Shown: positions 49,790 through 60,080, counted from the stretch's first letter. The stretch is 64,000 bases of DNA from Hippopus hippopus (GCA_946811185.2 OX328110.1:10520516-10584515); one strand, 5' to 3'. Notes: a model not told the origin generated them from the letters alone. Program-made: numbers and translations.

Positions 49790-50290
49790 AAAGAGTAAAA
49801 AAAAACTCAGAAAAAGACTAAGCCCAACTCAGTGTTCAGTCCTTTAGAGAAATCATTCATAGATGCAGAAAAAAAACTAAGTCCAACTCAATGGTCAGAC
49901 ATTTAAAAGAGAAATCATCCATAGATGCAGAAAAACTAAGTTCAACTCAATGGTTAGGCATTTAGAAAGGGAAATCATCCATAGATGCAGAAAAAAGTCT
50001 AAGTCCAACTCAATGGTCAGACATTTAGAGAGAAACCACTTAAAGACCAAGTAGTGGATAGAAGTAAACAATAAAGTATTCCTAATAGCATATGGGTAAA
50101 AAACTAAGTCCAACTCAATGGTCGGACATTTAAAAGAGAAATCATCCATAGATGCAGAAAAACTAAGTTCAACTCAATGGTTAGGCATTTAGAAAGAGAA
50201 ATCATCCATAGATGCAGAAAAAAACTAAGTTCAACTCAGTGCTCAGGCTTTTAGAGAAAAAATCATTCATAGGATGAAAAACTAAGTCCA
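49790..50290. repeat. Degenerate tandem repeat block
   Basis: Inverted version of the CACTGAGTTGGACTTAG units, in the right arm. No coding sequence is supported. Confidence 0.85.
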
Positions 50291-50416
50291 GTGATATAGG
50301 GATAAAATCAAAAAAAGCCTAAAAAAGTGACCCATTGCACATATAAAACAGTAAACTCTTGATTATTTTTTCTCATTCATCATTAACTATCGTAAAAGCT
50401 GGCTCAGTATCCCATA

Positions 50417-50557
50417 ATGTTTGGATTGACATTTTTTCTCTCATTGCTCTTCTGGTTAGACGAAAGAGAACGTTTCAGATATATCAGGCATGAAATTGAG
50501 CATCTGATGGAAATGCTAGATAAAATGGAATCAATCGAAAGAAAGAGGGGAGGATAA
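50417..50557 (+). CDS. 46-aa membrane micro-protein, right-arm copy
   Basis: Same protein as at 38770-38910 except Gln to Glu near residue 32. TATAAAA at 50342-50348 precedes it and a hairpin follows at 50586-50603. Confidence 0.75.
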   Translation: MFGLTFFLSLLFWLDERERFRYIRHEIEHLMEMLDKMESIERKRGG

Positions 50558-50585
50558 AAAAAGTGTATTCTGTACAAAAAACAGC

Positions 50586-50603
50586 AACCCTTTTTTCAGG
50601 GCT
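50586..50603 (+). terminator. Histone-like stem-loop variant
   Basis: AACCCTTTTTTCAGGGCT, the mirror of 38724-38741. Confidence 0.55.
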
Positions 50604-50775
50604 AGCTATCTTAAATAAACATCTTTCTTTTCATTTTGTCAGAAGACTCATAATCAAAAAAAGTCATAGGATAGTCAAACTCTAGTTTTTTTCTAACCCG
50701 AACAAGAAAATGTAACAAAACTATAGATTGGTCAACAATAAAACATTTAGTATTAGAAAAACAACGATAATTCTG

Positions 50776-50887
50776 ATTGGATAACATTAATTTGGAGCCA
50801 AAACAGCATGAAACGCCGACGCGGGATAAACATAGGAGGAAATGACGTCATGGGTCAACTAGTTCAATCCGTCTGTAAAGCTATAAA
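50776..50887 (+). promoter_or_regulatory. Class I promoter of the right-arm 74-aa copy
   Basis: ATTGG 50776-50780, TGACGTCA 50843-50850, TATAAA 50882-50887. Spacing is identical to that of the 104-aa gene. Confidence 0.87.
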
Positions 50888-50937
50888 ACCCAGCGATATT
50901 TCCCACACATCGTTCATTTTCTTCAAGTCGATACAAA

Positions 50938-51162
50938 ATGGAGTGTTCGATTAGAGATATGGATTTTTGGGAAATTGCACTGCTATCCGCAAAAAAGAAG
51001 GAGAAAAAGGAGTTCATTGTGCCTTCTACTGAAAATTGAAACGAGGACAACGAGCCACCGTTCTCGCTGGAGTATAATCTTGACGCACAGCAGCTGAAAA
51101 GGCTAAAGAGGCGGGCGGCGAGTAGCTGCCCAGCCTGCAGAAAGGTTGGAGGTTGTGCTTAA
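50938..51162 (+). pseudogene. 74-aa gene, right-arm copy with a stop
   Basis: It follows the left-arm gene except for few changes; a TGG to TGA change at 51037-51039 ends the frame after 33 codons. The rest, including the CPAC end, is intact after the stop. Confidence 0.85.
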
Positions 51163-51182
51163 AAACACAACCTCCAAACCAG

Positions 51183-51743
51183 GTCCTTTTTAGGACACCC
51201 AACAGCCCTTTTCAGGGCTAACCATCTACCACGAAAGTTCTATCTTTCTTCAAATTGTCAGACGTAAGTTCTATCTTTTCTTCAAATTGTCATTTTCTTC
51301 AAATTGTCAGACGAAAGTTCTATCTTCAACTTGTCAGACGAAAGTTCTATCTTCAAGTTGTCATTTCTTCAAATTGTCACAGCTCTTTTCAGAGCTAACC
51401 CAACAGTCCTTTTCAGGACTAACCATCTACCACGAAAGATCTATCTTCAAGTTGCCAGACGAAAGTTCTATCTTCAAGTTGTCAGACGAAAGTTCTATCT
51501 TCAACTTGTCAGACGAAAGTTCTATCTTCAAGTTGTCATTTCTTCAAATTGTCACAGCTCTTTTCAGAGCTAACCCAACAGTCCTTTTCAGGACTAACCA
51601 TCTACCACGAAAGATCTATCTTCAAGATGCCAGACGAAAGTTCTATCTTCAAGTTGTCAGACGAAAGTTCTATCTTCAAGCTATCATTTCTTCAAATTGT
51701 CACAGCTCTTTTCAGAGCTAACCCAACAGTCCTTTTCAGGACT
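51183..51743 (+). terminator. Array of eight histone-like stem-loops (right arm)
   Basis: Hairpins at 51183-51196 (GTCCT-TTTT-AGGAC followed by ACCCA), 51204-51219, 51381-51396, 51405-51420, 51556-51571, 51580-51595, 51704-51719 and 51728-51743. The pairs alternate AGCTCT/AGAGCT and AGTCCT/AGGACT, each pair followed by AACCATCTACCACGAAAG and several ACGAAAGTTCTATCTTCAA units. Confidence 0.85.
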
Positions 51744-52357
51744 AACCATCTACCACGAAAGTTCTATCTTTCTTCAAAATTGTCATTTCTTTTAGAAGAG
51801 TTACACTCCAGAGAGTTACACTCCAGAGAGTAAAAAACTCAGAAAAAGTCTAAGTCCAACTCAGTACTCAGTCTTTTAGAGAGAAAAAATCATTCATAGA
51901 TGCAGAAAAAAGTCTAAGTCCAACTCAGTGTTCAGGCTTTTAGAGAGAGAAAATCATTCATAGGTGAAAAAACTAAGTTCAACTCAGTGTTCAGGCTTTT
52001 AGAGAGAGAAATCATCCATAGGGTGAAAAAAACTAAGTCCAACGCAGTGATCAGGCTTTTAGATAGAAACCACTTAAAGGCCAAGTAGTGGATAGAAGTA
52101 AACAATAAAGCAATCCTAATAGCATATGGGTAAAAAAAACTAAGTCCAACTCAGTGACCAGACCTGTCAGATCCTTATAGAGACCTCGAAAATGCGTCAT
52201 TTTTGGCCGTCACTTACCCTTTACTTTCCCTTTATTTGCAGATAAATTCCCCCTCAGGGTAGGCAAACTGGGTATTATAAAAAATGTAAATTCTTTCAGG
52301 GTAGGCAAACTGGGGACAAACTCTCTGCAGGGTAGGCAACGTAGGGACTACAGGGAC

Positions 52358-52402
52358 GTCTCTTTGTACATCAGACCAGGCCTGTCTGATGTACAAAGAG
52401 AC
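52358..52402. repeat. Subterminal palindrome of element 1, right end
   Basis: Inverted copy of the 36925-36969 palindrome. Confidence 0.93.
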
Positions 52403-52415
52403 TCCCTATACTACT

Positions 52416-52421
52416 CATATC
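52416..52421. repeat. Target-site duplication of element 1, right copy
   Basis: CATATC, equal to 36906-36911. Confidence 0.92.
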
Positions 52422-55400
52422 TACTTACAAGGTAATAGACTGTACAAGATGTCATCGATAAGGTACAAGATGTTTGCTTATATGTAACATAGTGACCTAT
52501 GCATATCAGGCATACATCACTGATTCCGACACAGCCCTACTTAAAATTATGAATGGATCTAAAAATAGATACCTCCAGGTAACAAATCCCAGCTACACAA
52601 ACCCTCACTGGATAGGGAACGCTTGTCATTCCTTCAGTCATTCATTATTTAGATCATTGTGAACATGAAACTGATATGTTAAACTGTTATTTTACATCTT
52701 GTATATTAACCCTTCACCACACTATCACGAGTTTTCACGAAAGTGGGGAAGAAGTCTTTTGAAAACAATGCGGGGAAAGGAGAAAATGCTGGTTACCAGC
52801 ATTTTCTCCTTTCCCCGCATTGTTTTCAGTCCATTTAGAATATGGTTTCATCAATTGGGCCACATTTAACTTTATGGTCTGGAACAGCTTTTAATTTGGA
52901 GGGGTGTAAATTTTTTTTTTTTTTTTTTTTTGTTTTTGTTTTGTAAAGAGTTAGATCTAAATAGTTACATGTAACTATTACATCTTGTGCTTTTGATTAA
53001 CCATATAATCCAATTTAATCCTTAACCTGCTAAAAAAAAAAAGTTAAAACTTTCAAGCTGATGGGAAAACCTGAATATTGCTATTTCAAAGTTTTATTCT
53101 TAGGAAAATTTCCTCTTATCGAATAGTCTAGATCCAAGATCAGACTGTACAGTCTGTGCAGTCTGATCTTGATCTACACCGTCTGTCCATCTTTTAAAAT
53201 CCTTGATGAAAATTGATGGACCTTCATACATGTATTCCTTACGATAGTCCGCCGATAAATTTTCTTTTTTTTTTATTTGATACTGTGTCATCGAAAATGG
53301 GGACTTCATGTACATGTATATTTCCATTGTGCACTGATATCTCTTTAACTACCGGACAAAATTTTATGTAACTTCATATTTATCTTGCTTATCATATAAG
53401 CCACAGACAATCATTATTTGTTTTTATCTAATCAAATACTATGTTATGGAAAAAGGGGGTTTAATGGATAATTTCACTGTGGACCAATAACAAAAAAGGC
53501 CACGTGTACATGCAAAACACAATACCTCTTATATGTTTCTATCAAAGTAGGTCTTTTTAGGCGGGAGATATCATTTCAACGAAATAAACTGATTTAAAAT
53601 GAAAGTTAACAAACTGAAGTTTTTCATATTTCTTGTTTCGAGAAGTAAATAGTCACGAGCTTTGGGTAAAGTCAATGGATTAAACTTGATCTGCATCAGA
53701 CCGGATTGGACTTAATAACCGGAATGAATCGATAGAACTGGAACGGACTCAATAACCGAAGTTGACAATTTTTCTTCAATCTTGTATAAACCAACCAAGT
53801 TTTATATTTACCATAACCACTTATTTCAAATTCGCTAGTCTGTCAGTACTTTCAGTACTTTGATAAGTTCACTGGAGAAATACGTAATTATTTTGATTTA
53901 CTCTCGGTTTTGGTGATAAGGATTTAAGTTGTAGACGACAAAAAGATAAATTTAGATTGGGTTGCGTTAATATGATAGAGACTAATAATACAGGAACGGA
54001 GAGTTTAAAGCAAGATCAGACTGCATGTATTTGCAGGCTGATCTTGTTTTGCACTCTTTGTAAATTACTTCTAGAGGAAGAGAATTTACTAATATGCTAC
54101 TATAAGCTCAACTCAGCTTAACATGTTTTGCAGACAGTGTAGATAAAGATCAGACTGCACATAATGAGCATTCTGGTCTTTGCTTTACATTGTCCGACAC
54201 GTTTAGGTTATTTTTGCTGAAAAAAAAAACATGAAATCTCAATACTCGTAGTTTTTCGTGCACATAATGAGCAGTCTTGTCTTTGATCTACACTACCCGC
54301 TAAAAAAAAATGAAATCTCAATATTCGTGGTTTTCACTTTCTGCTAGAAATTTTCGTATAATTTATTTACCAATTTAATGATTTACAAGAGGTTTACCAC
54401 TCAGGCTTAAATGGAACAAGTTTTATTCTTCCCTTGGGAGTTTAACTATTTATCAAACGGCGAAAAATTGAAATCATCCAAATTAAAAGAATTGCAGACG
54501 ACAATTTAGATGTGACTTATATTATGCAACGTATATAGTTGTTAATGGATAAAAATAACTGTGGGAAAAGGAGAAAATCTGCTAAACCTTTTACCACAAT
54601 GTTTTTAAAAGCCTTTTTTTTTCCATTTGGTCGTTAAAACTCGTATTTGTATAGTAAAGGTTTAAAAGCTTATAAACACAACGGTCACACTTATCTAGCC
54701 GTGCAAATCATAGCACTGAACGAGTCTGAATAGCTAATGACCCATTCTGTTAGTAACCTTTGTTGGTTTTCTTCAAATGGCACTTTACGACGTTTCCGTC
54801 TGTATTTCAGCCAAAGAAAGTGATAGCTTATTTATTCAAAGTGTTCTGGGGTTTCGCGAGCACTACACTGGGACCATTTTATGTGTTGTCCAGGGACGTA
54901 TGGGTATGACTGGTGGCGCCCTCAAGTTTCGAAACAGGATTTCCTGCATAAACATTTTAGGCGTCAGCCATCGAGCCATGGTCTTGAGCTTTGATCCAAT
55001 GATAGAAGAAGTGATATATAGAGGATCTCACATGAATGTTTATGTATTATCATTTTTTTTTTTTTTATTCAAACGAGTTGACGAAAATCAAACGCGAGCC
55101 GCTTGGAAAGCGTCATGTACAATTTAGTAAACGAGTTCGAGAAAAATAATAATACGTAAAGACGAGTATGAGATTCTATTTATCACATAAAACGAATGAC
55201 AGACAAGTACATGTAAGTATCTTGCATCATCACCTTTAGCCTATATACTGTTTACCGGTTCATGTCAACAGGTGTACTTCGATTTGAAATGTATGCATAC
55301 ACAAGCAGATAGTTCTGTGACATTAACATCGAAATTAGAATGAAACAGTTTTTAGAGGGAGTAAATCGAAATAGTTCCACGATTTTGTTGGTTTTGAATA

Positions 55401-56436
55401 ACCTTCGCTGCTTTTCTTGATGTTATTAAACATGAAAATTGTGAAAGTTCCCCTTATATACGTCTTAGCAACAACCACGCCATTTTCCCACGAAATGGCG
55501 AGGTTGTACGAATTCCTGCACGTTCTGTGGTTGGTTTCGCCGCCTTCACGCATTGATACCTAGCCTGGGTCCAGGCGGTAAAATTCTCTGAATTGCTTCG
55601 TATCACGCTCTCTTAATCGCGGTCTGCTATAGATCTTTGGCAGTTATCTGTTATTCGCTTCCCTTATTATTACCGCCAGGGGACATTCGAGGGTCTCCCC
55701 ATGACTATGTAATGCAGATATTCTAATTATAGACTTGATTTATTACATGACATCACAATGTTGAAAACAATGGATTCGCGCGTTTTAGACCAATTCAAAT
55801 ACAACGAGGGTGATTTCATATACGAGTGACTTTCTCAAACCGGTAGGTGCCATCAAAATACATCGCGACCTTCAACAACCCTTATTACTGTTAAACTACC
55901 CTCTATAGTCATAGTGAATAACCCGGGTTTTTTTTGGGGGGGTCAATATTTTCAAGGATGGTTCACAAACAGGAAGTGATCAAACTGACTTTATTAGAAT
56001 TTCGGTATATATTTTCAGTCATTTATGTTCGAAGACTGATTGCAGCGACATCTACTTTACACCACTGTGAGATGGAATAAAGTAGATGTCACTGCGATCA
56101 GTTTTCGAATGTCCACAGGCCGTCATTTTTAACAAAGTAAAGTCCATTATCTCCCGCTAGATGGCATTCTACAAATACACATCTATCTAATTTTGGCATT
56201 CTGGGTACAGAACCCGACTACTTTTCAAAACAACAACCGTTACTTTGAATTTCAAAATGAAATAAACGTTTACTCAATAAAACGCTACCTGGTGCGATTC
56301 ATTCAGCTATGATCGGCTAGCATGTAACCTATGCACCGGCATTTATTAAAACAGCCCCTACATGCTAATAGGCTAATAGTTTCGGTATAAGCCCTACTTT
56401 TCCAAGGTATACGGGGATGGGTGATGCGTCATTGTA
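52422..56436. other. Host DNA between the two elements, no gene recognised
   Basis: It holds family B copies (52708-52960, 54440-54665), family C hairpins (53112-53192, 54000-54060, 54125-54200, 54260-54300), the inverse copy of the 8505-9012 repeat (55000-55550), a hairpin at 56033-56105 and the dispersed repeat 56144-56436. No receptor exon could be found here. Confidence 0.6.
56144..56436. repeat. Dispersed repeat interrupted by element 2
   Basis: Copy of 14700-14993 up to GATGCGTCATTGTA, where the AGTAGTA terminus starts. Confidence 0.8.
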
Positions 56437-56445
56437 AGTAGTAAA

Positions 56446-56498
56446 GGAGGAGAGCATAGACACCTGCCAGGCCAGGGCAGGTGTCTATGCTCTCCTCC
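56446..56498. repeat. Subterminal palindrome of element 2
   Basis: A perfect 23-bp stem beginning GGAGGAGAGCATAGACACCT surrounds the 7-nt loop AGGCCAG, 9 bases inside the terminus. The stem sequence is unrelated to that of element 1, but layout and loop agree. Confidence 0.95.
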
Positions 56499-56809
56499 CT
56501 GAGTGTCCTACATCACCACCCCTGAAAGAAATTTGTCCTATTCTGCCCTCCTGAAAGAATTTATCCCTTGCAAAGGTTCACAAAAGGTCCGAAAAGTTGC
56601 GAGTAAGCGATAAAGTCCGAGATTCCGCATGAAAATGTTACTATAAATAGAATCATAGCATTCAAAATGGCGGCCTTGTGACTGACAGTCTGGGTAAAAA
56701 TCCACCCCAAAGAGACTACCCTGAGTGGAATTTTTCTGCAAAAAAGGGAAAGGGGGGGAGGTGGGTCAAAAATGATACATCTTCGAGTGCTCTATAGGGA
56801 TCTGTCAGG

Positions 56810-57680
56810 TCTGATCACTGAGTTGGACTGAGTTTTTTTCACCCTATGAATGATTTTCTCTCTTTCTAAAAGCCTGATCACTGAGTTGGACTTAGTTTTT
56901 TCTTCGCCTACGTATGATTTTTTCTTTCTAAATACCTGGACATTGAGTTGGACTTAGTTTTTTTCTTCACCTATGTATGATTTTTTCTAAATGCCTGGAC
57001 ATTGAGTTGGACTTAGTTTTTTCACCCTATGGATGATTTTTTCTCTTTCTAAATGCCTGGACATTGAGTTGGACTTAGTTTTTTCACCCTATGGATGATT
57101 TTTTCTCTTTCTAAATGCCTGGACATTGAGTTGGACTTAGTTTTTTCACCCTATGGATGATTTTTTCTCTTTCTAATTGCCTGACCATTGAGTTGGACTT
57201 AGTTTTTTACCCTATGAATGATTTTCTCTCTTTCTAAAAGCCTGACCATTGAGTTGGACTTAGACTTTTTTCTTTCTAAATGTCCCTGGACATTGAGTTG
57301 GACTTAGTTTTTTCACCCTATGGATGATTTTTTCTCTTTCTAATTGCCTGACCATTGAGTTGGACTTAGACTTTTTTCTTTCTAAATGTCTGAGCACTGA
57401 GTTGTACTTAGTTTTTTCTTCACCTATGTATGATTTTTTTCTCTTTCTAATTGCCTGACCATTGAGTTGGACTTAGACTTTTTTCTGCATCTCTATGAAT
57501 GATTTCTCTTTTCTAAAAGGAATTTATCCTATATCACTGAGTTGGACTTAGCTTTTTTCACCCTATGAATGATTTTCTCTCTTTCTAAAAGGTTGACCAT
57601 TGAGTTGGACTTAGTCTTTTTCCGCAATTATGAATGATTTTTTCTTTCTAAAAGACTGAGCACTGGGTTGGACTTAGTCT
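56810..57680. repeat. Degenerate tandem repeat block
   Basis: About a dozen units of CATTGAGTTGGACTTAGTTT, CACCCTATGGATGATTTTTT and CTCTTTCTAAATGCCTGGA. Confidence 0.88.
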
Positions 57681-57817
57681 TTTTCTGAGTTTTTTTACTC
57701 TTTGCAGTATAACTCTCTGGAGTATAACTCTTTTGGAGTGCATCTCTTCTAAAAGAAGTTTGACAATTTGAAGAAATGACAATTTTGAAGAAAGATAGAA
57801 CTTTCGTGGTAATGGTT

Positions 57818-58352
57818 AGTCCTGAAAAGGACTGCTGGGTTAGCTCTGAAAAGAGCTGTGACAATTTGAAGAAATGACAACTTGAAGATAGAACTTTCGT
57901 CTGACAGCCTGAAGGTAGAACTTTCGTCTGACATCTTGAAGATAGATCTTTCGTTGTAATGGTTAGTCCTGAAAAGGACTGTTGAGTTAGCTCTGAAAAG
58001 AGCTGTGACAATTTGAAGAAATGACAACTTGAAGATAGAACTTTCGTCTGACAGCTTGAAGATAGAACTTTCGTCTGACATCTTGAAGATAGATCTTTCG
58101 TGGTAGATGGTTAGTCCTGAAAAGGACTGTTGGGTTAGCTCTGAAAAGAGCTGTGACAATTTGAAGAAATGACAACTTGAAGATAGAACTTTCGTCTAAC
58201 AGTTTGAAGGTAGAACTTCCGTCTGACAATTTGAAGAAATGACAATTTGAAGAAAAGATAGAACTTACGTCTGACAATTTGAAGAAAGGTAGATCTTCCG
58301 TGGTAGATGGTTAGCCCTGAAAAGGGCTGTTGGGGTGGTCCTAAAAAAGGAC
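57818..58352 (-). terminator. Array of eight histone-like stem-loops (element 2)
   Basis: Hairpins on the minus strand at 58338-58352, 58313-58328, 58137-58152, 58113-58128, 57989-58004, 57965-57980, 57842-57857 and 57818-57833, after the 77-aa gene; same alternation and same intervening GAAAG units as in element 1. Confidence 0.85.
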
Positions 58353-58373
58353 CTGGTTTGGAGGTTGTGTTTT

Positions 58374-58607
58374 TTAAGCACAACCTCCAACCTTTCTGCA
58401 GGCTGGGCAGCTACTTGCTGCCCGCCTCTTTAGCCTCTTCAACTGCTGTTCGTCCAGCCCAAAGTCCAACGAGAACGAAGGCTCAGCGTCATCGTTCCAA
58501 TCTTCTGTCGATGGTGCGACAAACTCCTTCTTCTTGGCGTCCATCTTTTTTTTGGATGACAGCTGCGCAAGCTCGCTGAAGCTCATATCTCTCAAAGCAC
58601 ACTCCAT
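58374..58607 (-). CDS. Small Polinton-borne protein, 77 aa (homologue of the 74-aa protein)
   Basis: MECALRDMSFSELAQLSSKK, a three-residue insertion, an acidic middle (DWNDDAEPSFSLDF) and the invariant end QQLKRLKRRAASSCPACRKV. The last 24 residues are identical to the element 1 protein while the first half varies, so the basic-CPAC end is the constrained part. Class I promoter upstream, stem-loop array downstream. Confidence 0.8.
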   Translation of the reverse strand: MECALRDMSFSELAQLSSKKKMDAKKKEFVAPSTEDWNDDAEPSFSLDFGLDEQQLKRLKRRAASSCPACRKVGGCA

Positions 58608-58657
58608 ATTGCAGTAAAGTGAAGAGAATGAACGATGTGCGGGAAATGACGCTGGGT

Positions 58658-58769
58658 TTTATAGCTTTTCAGACGGATTGAACTAGTTGACCCATGACGT
58701 CATTTCCTCCTATGTTTTTCCCGCGTCGACGTTTCATGCTGTTTTGGCTCCAAATTAATGTTATCCAAT
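58658..58769 (-). promoter_or_regulatory. Class I promoter of the 77-aa gene
   Basis: Minus strand ATTGG 58765-58769, TGACGTCA 58695-58702, TATAAA at about 58658-58663. Confidence 0.85.
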
Positions 58770-58939
58770 CAGAATCAGCGTTTTATTTCTAATACTAAAT
58801 GTTTTATTGTTGGCCAATCCGTGGGTTTGTTACATTTTCTTGTTCGGGTTAGAAAAAACTAGAGTTTAACTAGCCTATGACTTTTTTGATTATGAGTCTT
58901 CTGACAAAATGAAAAGAAAGATTTTTATTTAAGATAGCT

Positions 58940-58955
58940 AGCTCTGAAAAGAGTT
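58940..58955 (-). terminator. Histone-like stem-loop after the 46-aa gene (element 2)
   Basis: Minus strand AACTCTTTTCAGAGCT, one mismatch in the lower stem; here the loop is TTTC, unlike the longer loop in element 1. Confidence 0.65.
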
Positions 58956-58980
58956 GCTTTTTTGTAAAGAATGCACTTTT

Positions 58981-59121
58981 TTATCCCCCTCTCTTTCTTT
59001 TGATTGATTCCATTTTATCTAGCATTTGCATCAGATGCTCAATTTCATGTCTGATATATCTGAAACGTTCTCTGTCTTCTAACCAGAAGAGCAATGAGAG
59101 AAAAAATGTTAATCCAAACAT
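58981..59121 (-). CDS. 46-aa membrane micro-protein, element 2 copy
   Basis: MFGLTFFLSLLFWLEDRERF, then RYIRHEIEHLMQMLDKMESI and KRKRGG. Same length, start and stop as the element 1 copies, with the changes confined to three residues. Confidence 0.75.
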   Translation of the reverse strand: MFGLTFFLSLLFWLEDRERFRYIRHEIEHLMQMLDKMESIKRKRGG

Positions 59122-59681
59122 TGTGCGTTACTGGTTCAGGTTTTACGAAAAGTTAATGGTAAATGAGAAAAATAATCAAGAGTTTAGTGTTTTATATGTG
59201 TAATGGATCACTTTTTTAGTTTTTTCATCCTATGAATGATTTTTTCTCTCTAAATGGAATTTGTCCCTATATCGCTGAGTTGAACTTAGTTTTTTCTGCA
59301 ATTATGAATGATTTCTAAATGTCTGAGCACTGAGTTGAACTTAGACTTTTTTTTACCCTATGAATGAATTTTCTTTCTAAAAGCCTGACCATTGAGTTGG
59401 ACTTAGTCTTTTTTGCATCTATGAATGTTTTTTCTCTAAAAGACTGAGCACTGGGTTGGACTTAGCTTTTTTTTCATTCTATGAATGAATTCTCTTTTCT
59501 ATTTGCCTAATCATTGAGTTGGGATTAGTCTTTTTTCTGCATCTATGAATGATTCTTACTCTTTGGAGTGTAACTCTTTGGAGTGTAACTCTTTGGAGTG
59601 TAACTCTTCTAAAAGAAAGAAGTTTGACAATTTGAAGAAATGACAATTTGAAGAAAGATAGATCTTTCGTGGTAGATGGTT

Positions 59682-59697
59682 AGCCCTGAAAAGGGCT
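59682..59697 (-). terminator. Histone-like 3' stem-loop after the 104-aa gene (element 2)
   Basis: Minus strand AAACAGCCCTTTTCAGGGCT then AACCATCTACCACGAAAGAT. Confidence 0.9.
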
Positions 59698-59728
59698 GTT
59701 TTTGAGAAGAGCTGATTTTTGAAAATGT

Positions 59729-60043
59729 TTATTCAGTATCAGCATCAGTCGATTCACTGTCTGACTCACTCCTTTCAGCGGCGATTTGCGCGCGGAAAAG
59801 ACGGTCTACCTCCTCTGTTTTTGAAATAACATACTGAAAATACATTTCAAGCATGCCCTCAATAATGAGTTCCTTCATCCGAAGGTTATAACAGAACACC
59901 CTGTTATTAGCAAGCTCAGCCCTCTCGTATCGTCTTCTCACTCCAACTAAGCGCTGTTTAAGTAAGACGATTTGTCTCCTTGCTCTTGTTAACCTTCGCT
60001 CGGCATCCATCCAAGTGACGAGGAGTGATGGTCTTGAAGCCAT
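59729..60043 (-). CDS. Helical small protein, 104 aa (element 2)
   Basis: MASRPSLLVTWMDAERRLTR; differs from 49293-49607 at about seven scattered sites, mostly Lys/Arg exchanges, and ends in the same DADTE. Conservative changes point to selection on the protein. Confidence 0.82.
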   Translation of the reverse strand: MASRPSLLVTWMDAERRLTRARRQIVLLKQRLVGVRRRYERAELANNRVFCYNLRMKELIIEGMLEMYFQYVISKTEEVDRLFRAQIAAERSESDSESTDADTE

Positions 60044-60080
60044 TGTGAAAATGAAATGTATGGAAAATAAATCGCCGAGA

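Larger units (their letters stand above)
36912..52415. mobile_element. Complete Polinton/Maverick-type element (element 1), 15.5 kb
   Basis: The ends AGTAGTATAGGGAG and CTCCCTATACTACT are exact inverted copies and are flanked by a 6-bp duplication, as is known for Polintons (5'-AG...CT-3' ends, 6-bp duplications). Terminal inverted repeats are about 2.1 kb (36912-39050 and 50284-52415). A further inverted pair (about 39660-40440 and 49020-49800) makes gene-bearing arms of 3.4 kb. Inside are a family-B DNA polymerase and nine other gene positions or duplicates. No integrase, packaging ATPase, maturation protease or capsid gene is visible, so this copy is non-autonomous for integration, or belongs to a lineage that integrates by other means. 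The polymerase and the 218-aa gene homologue are damaged. Confidence 0.93.

Noticed and set aside
36912..52415. Reading element 1 as a CRISPR-like or satellite array because of its regular repeats
   Set aside because: The repeats are degenerate, inverted between arms and interspersed with genes; termini and target duplication define a transposon-type insertion.
54777..55127. 116-codon plus-strand frame
   Set aside because: No recognisable domain; its 3' half lies in a dispersed repeat shared with 8505-9012 and includes a poly-T tract.
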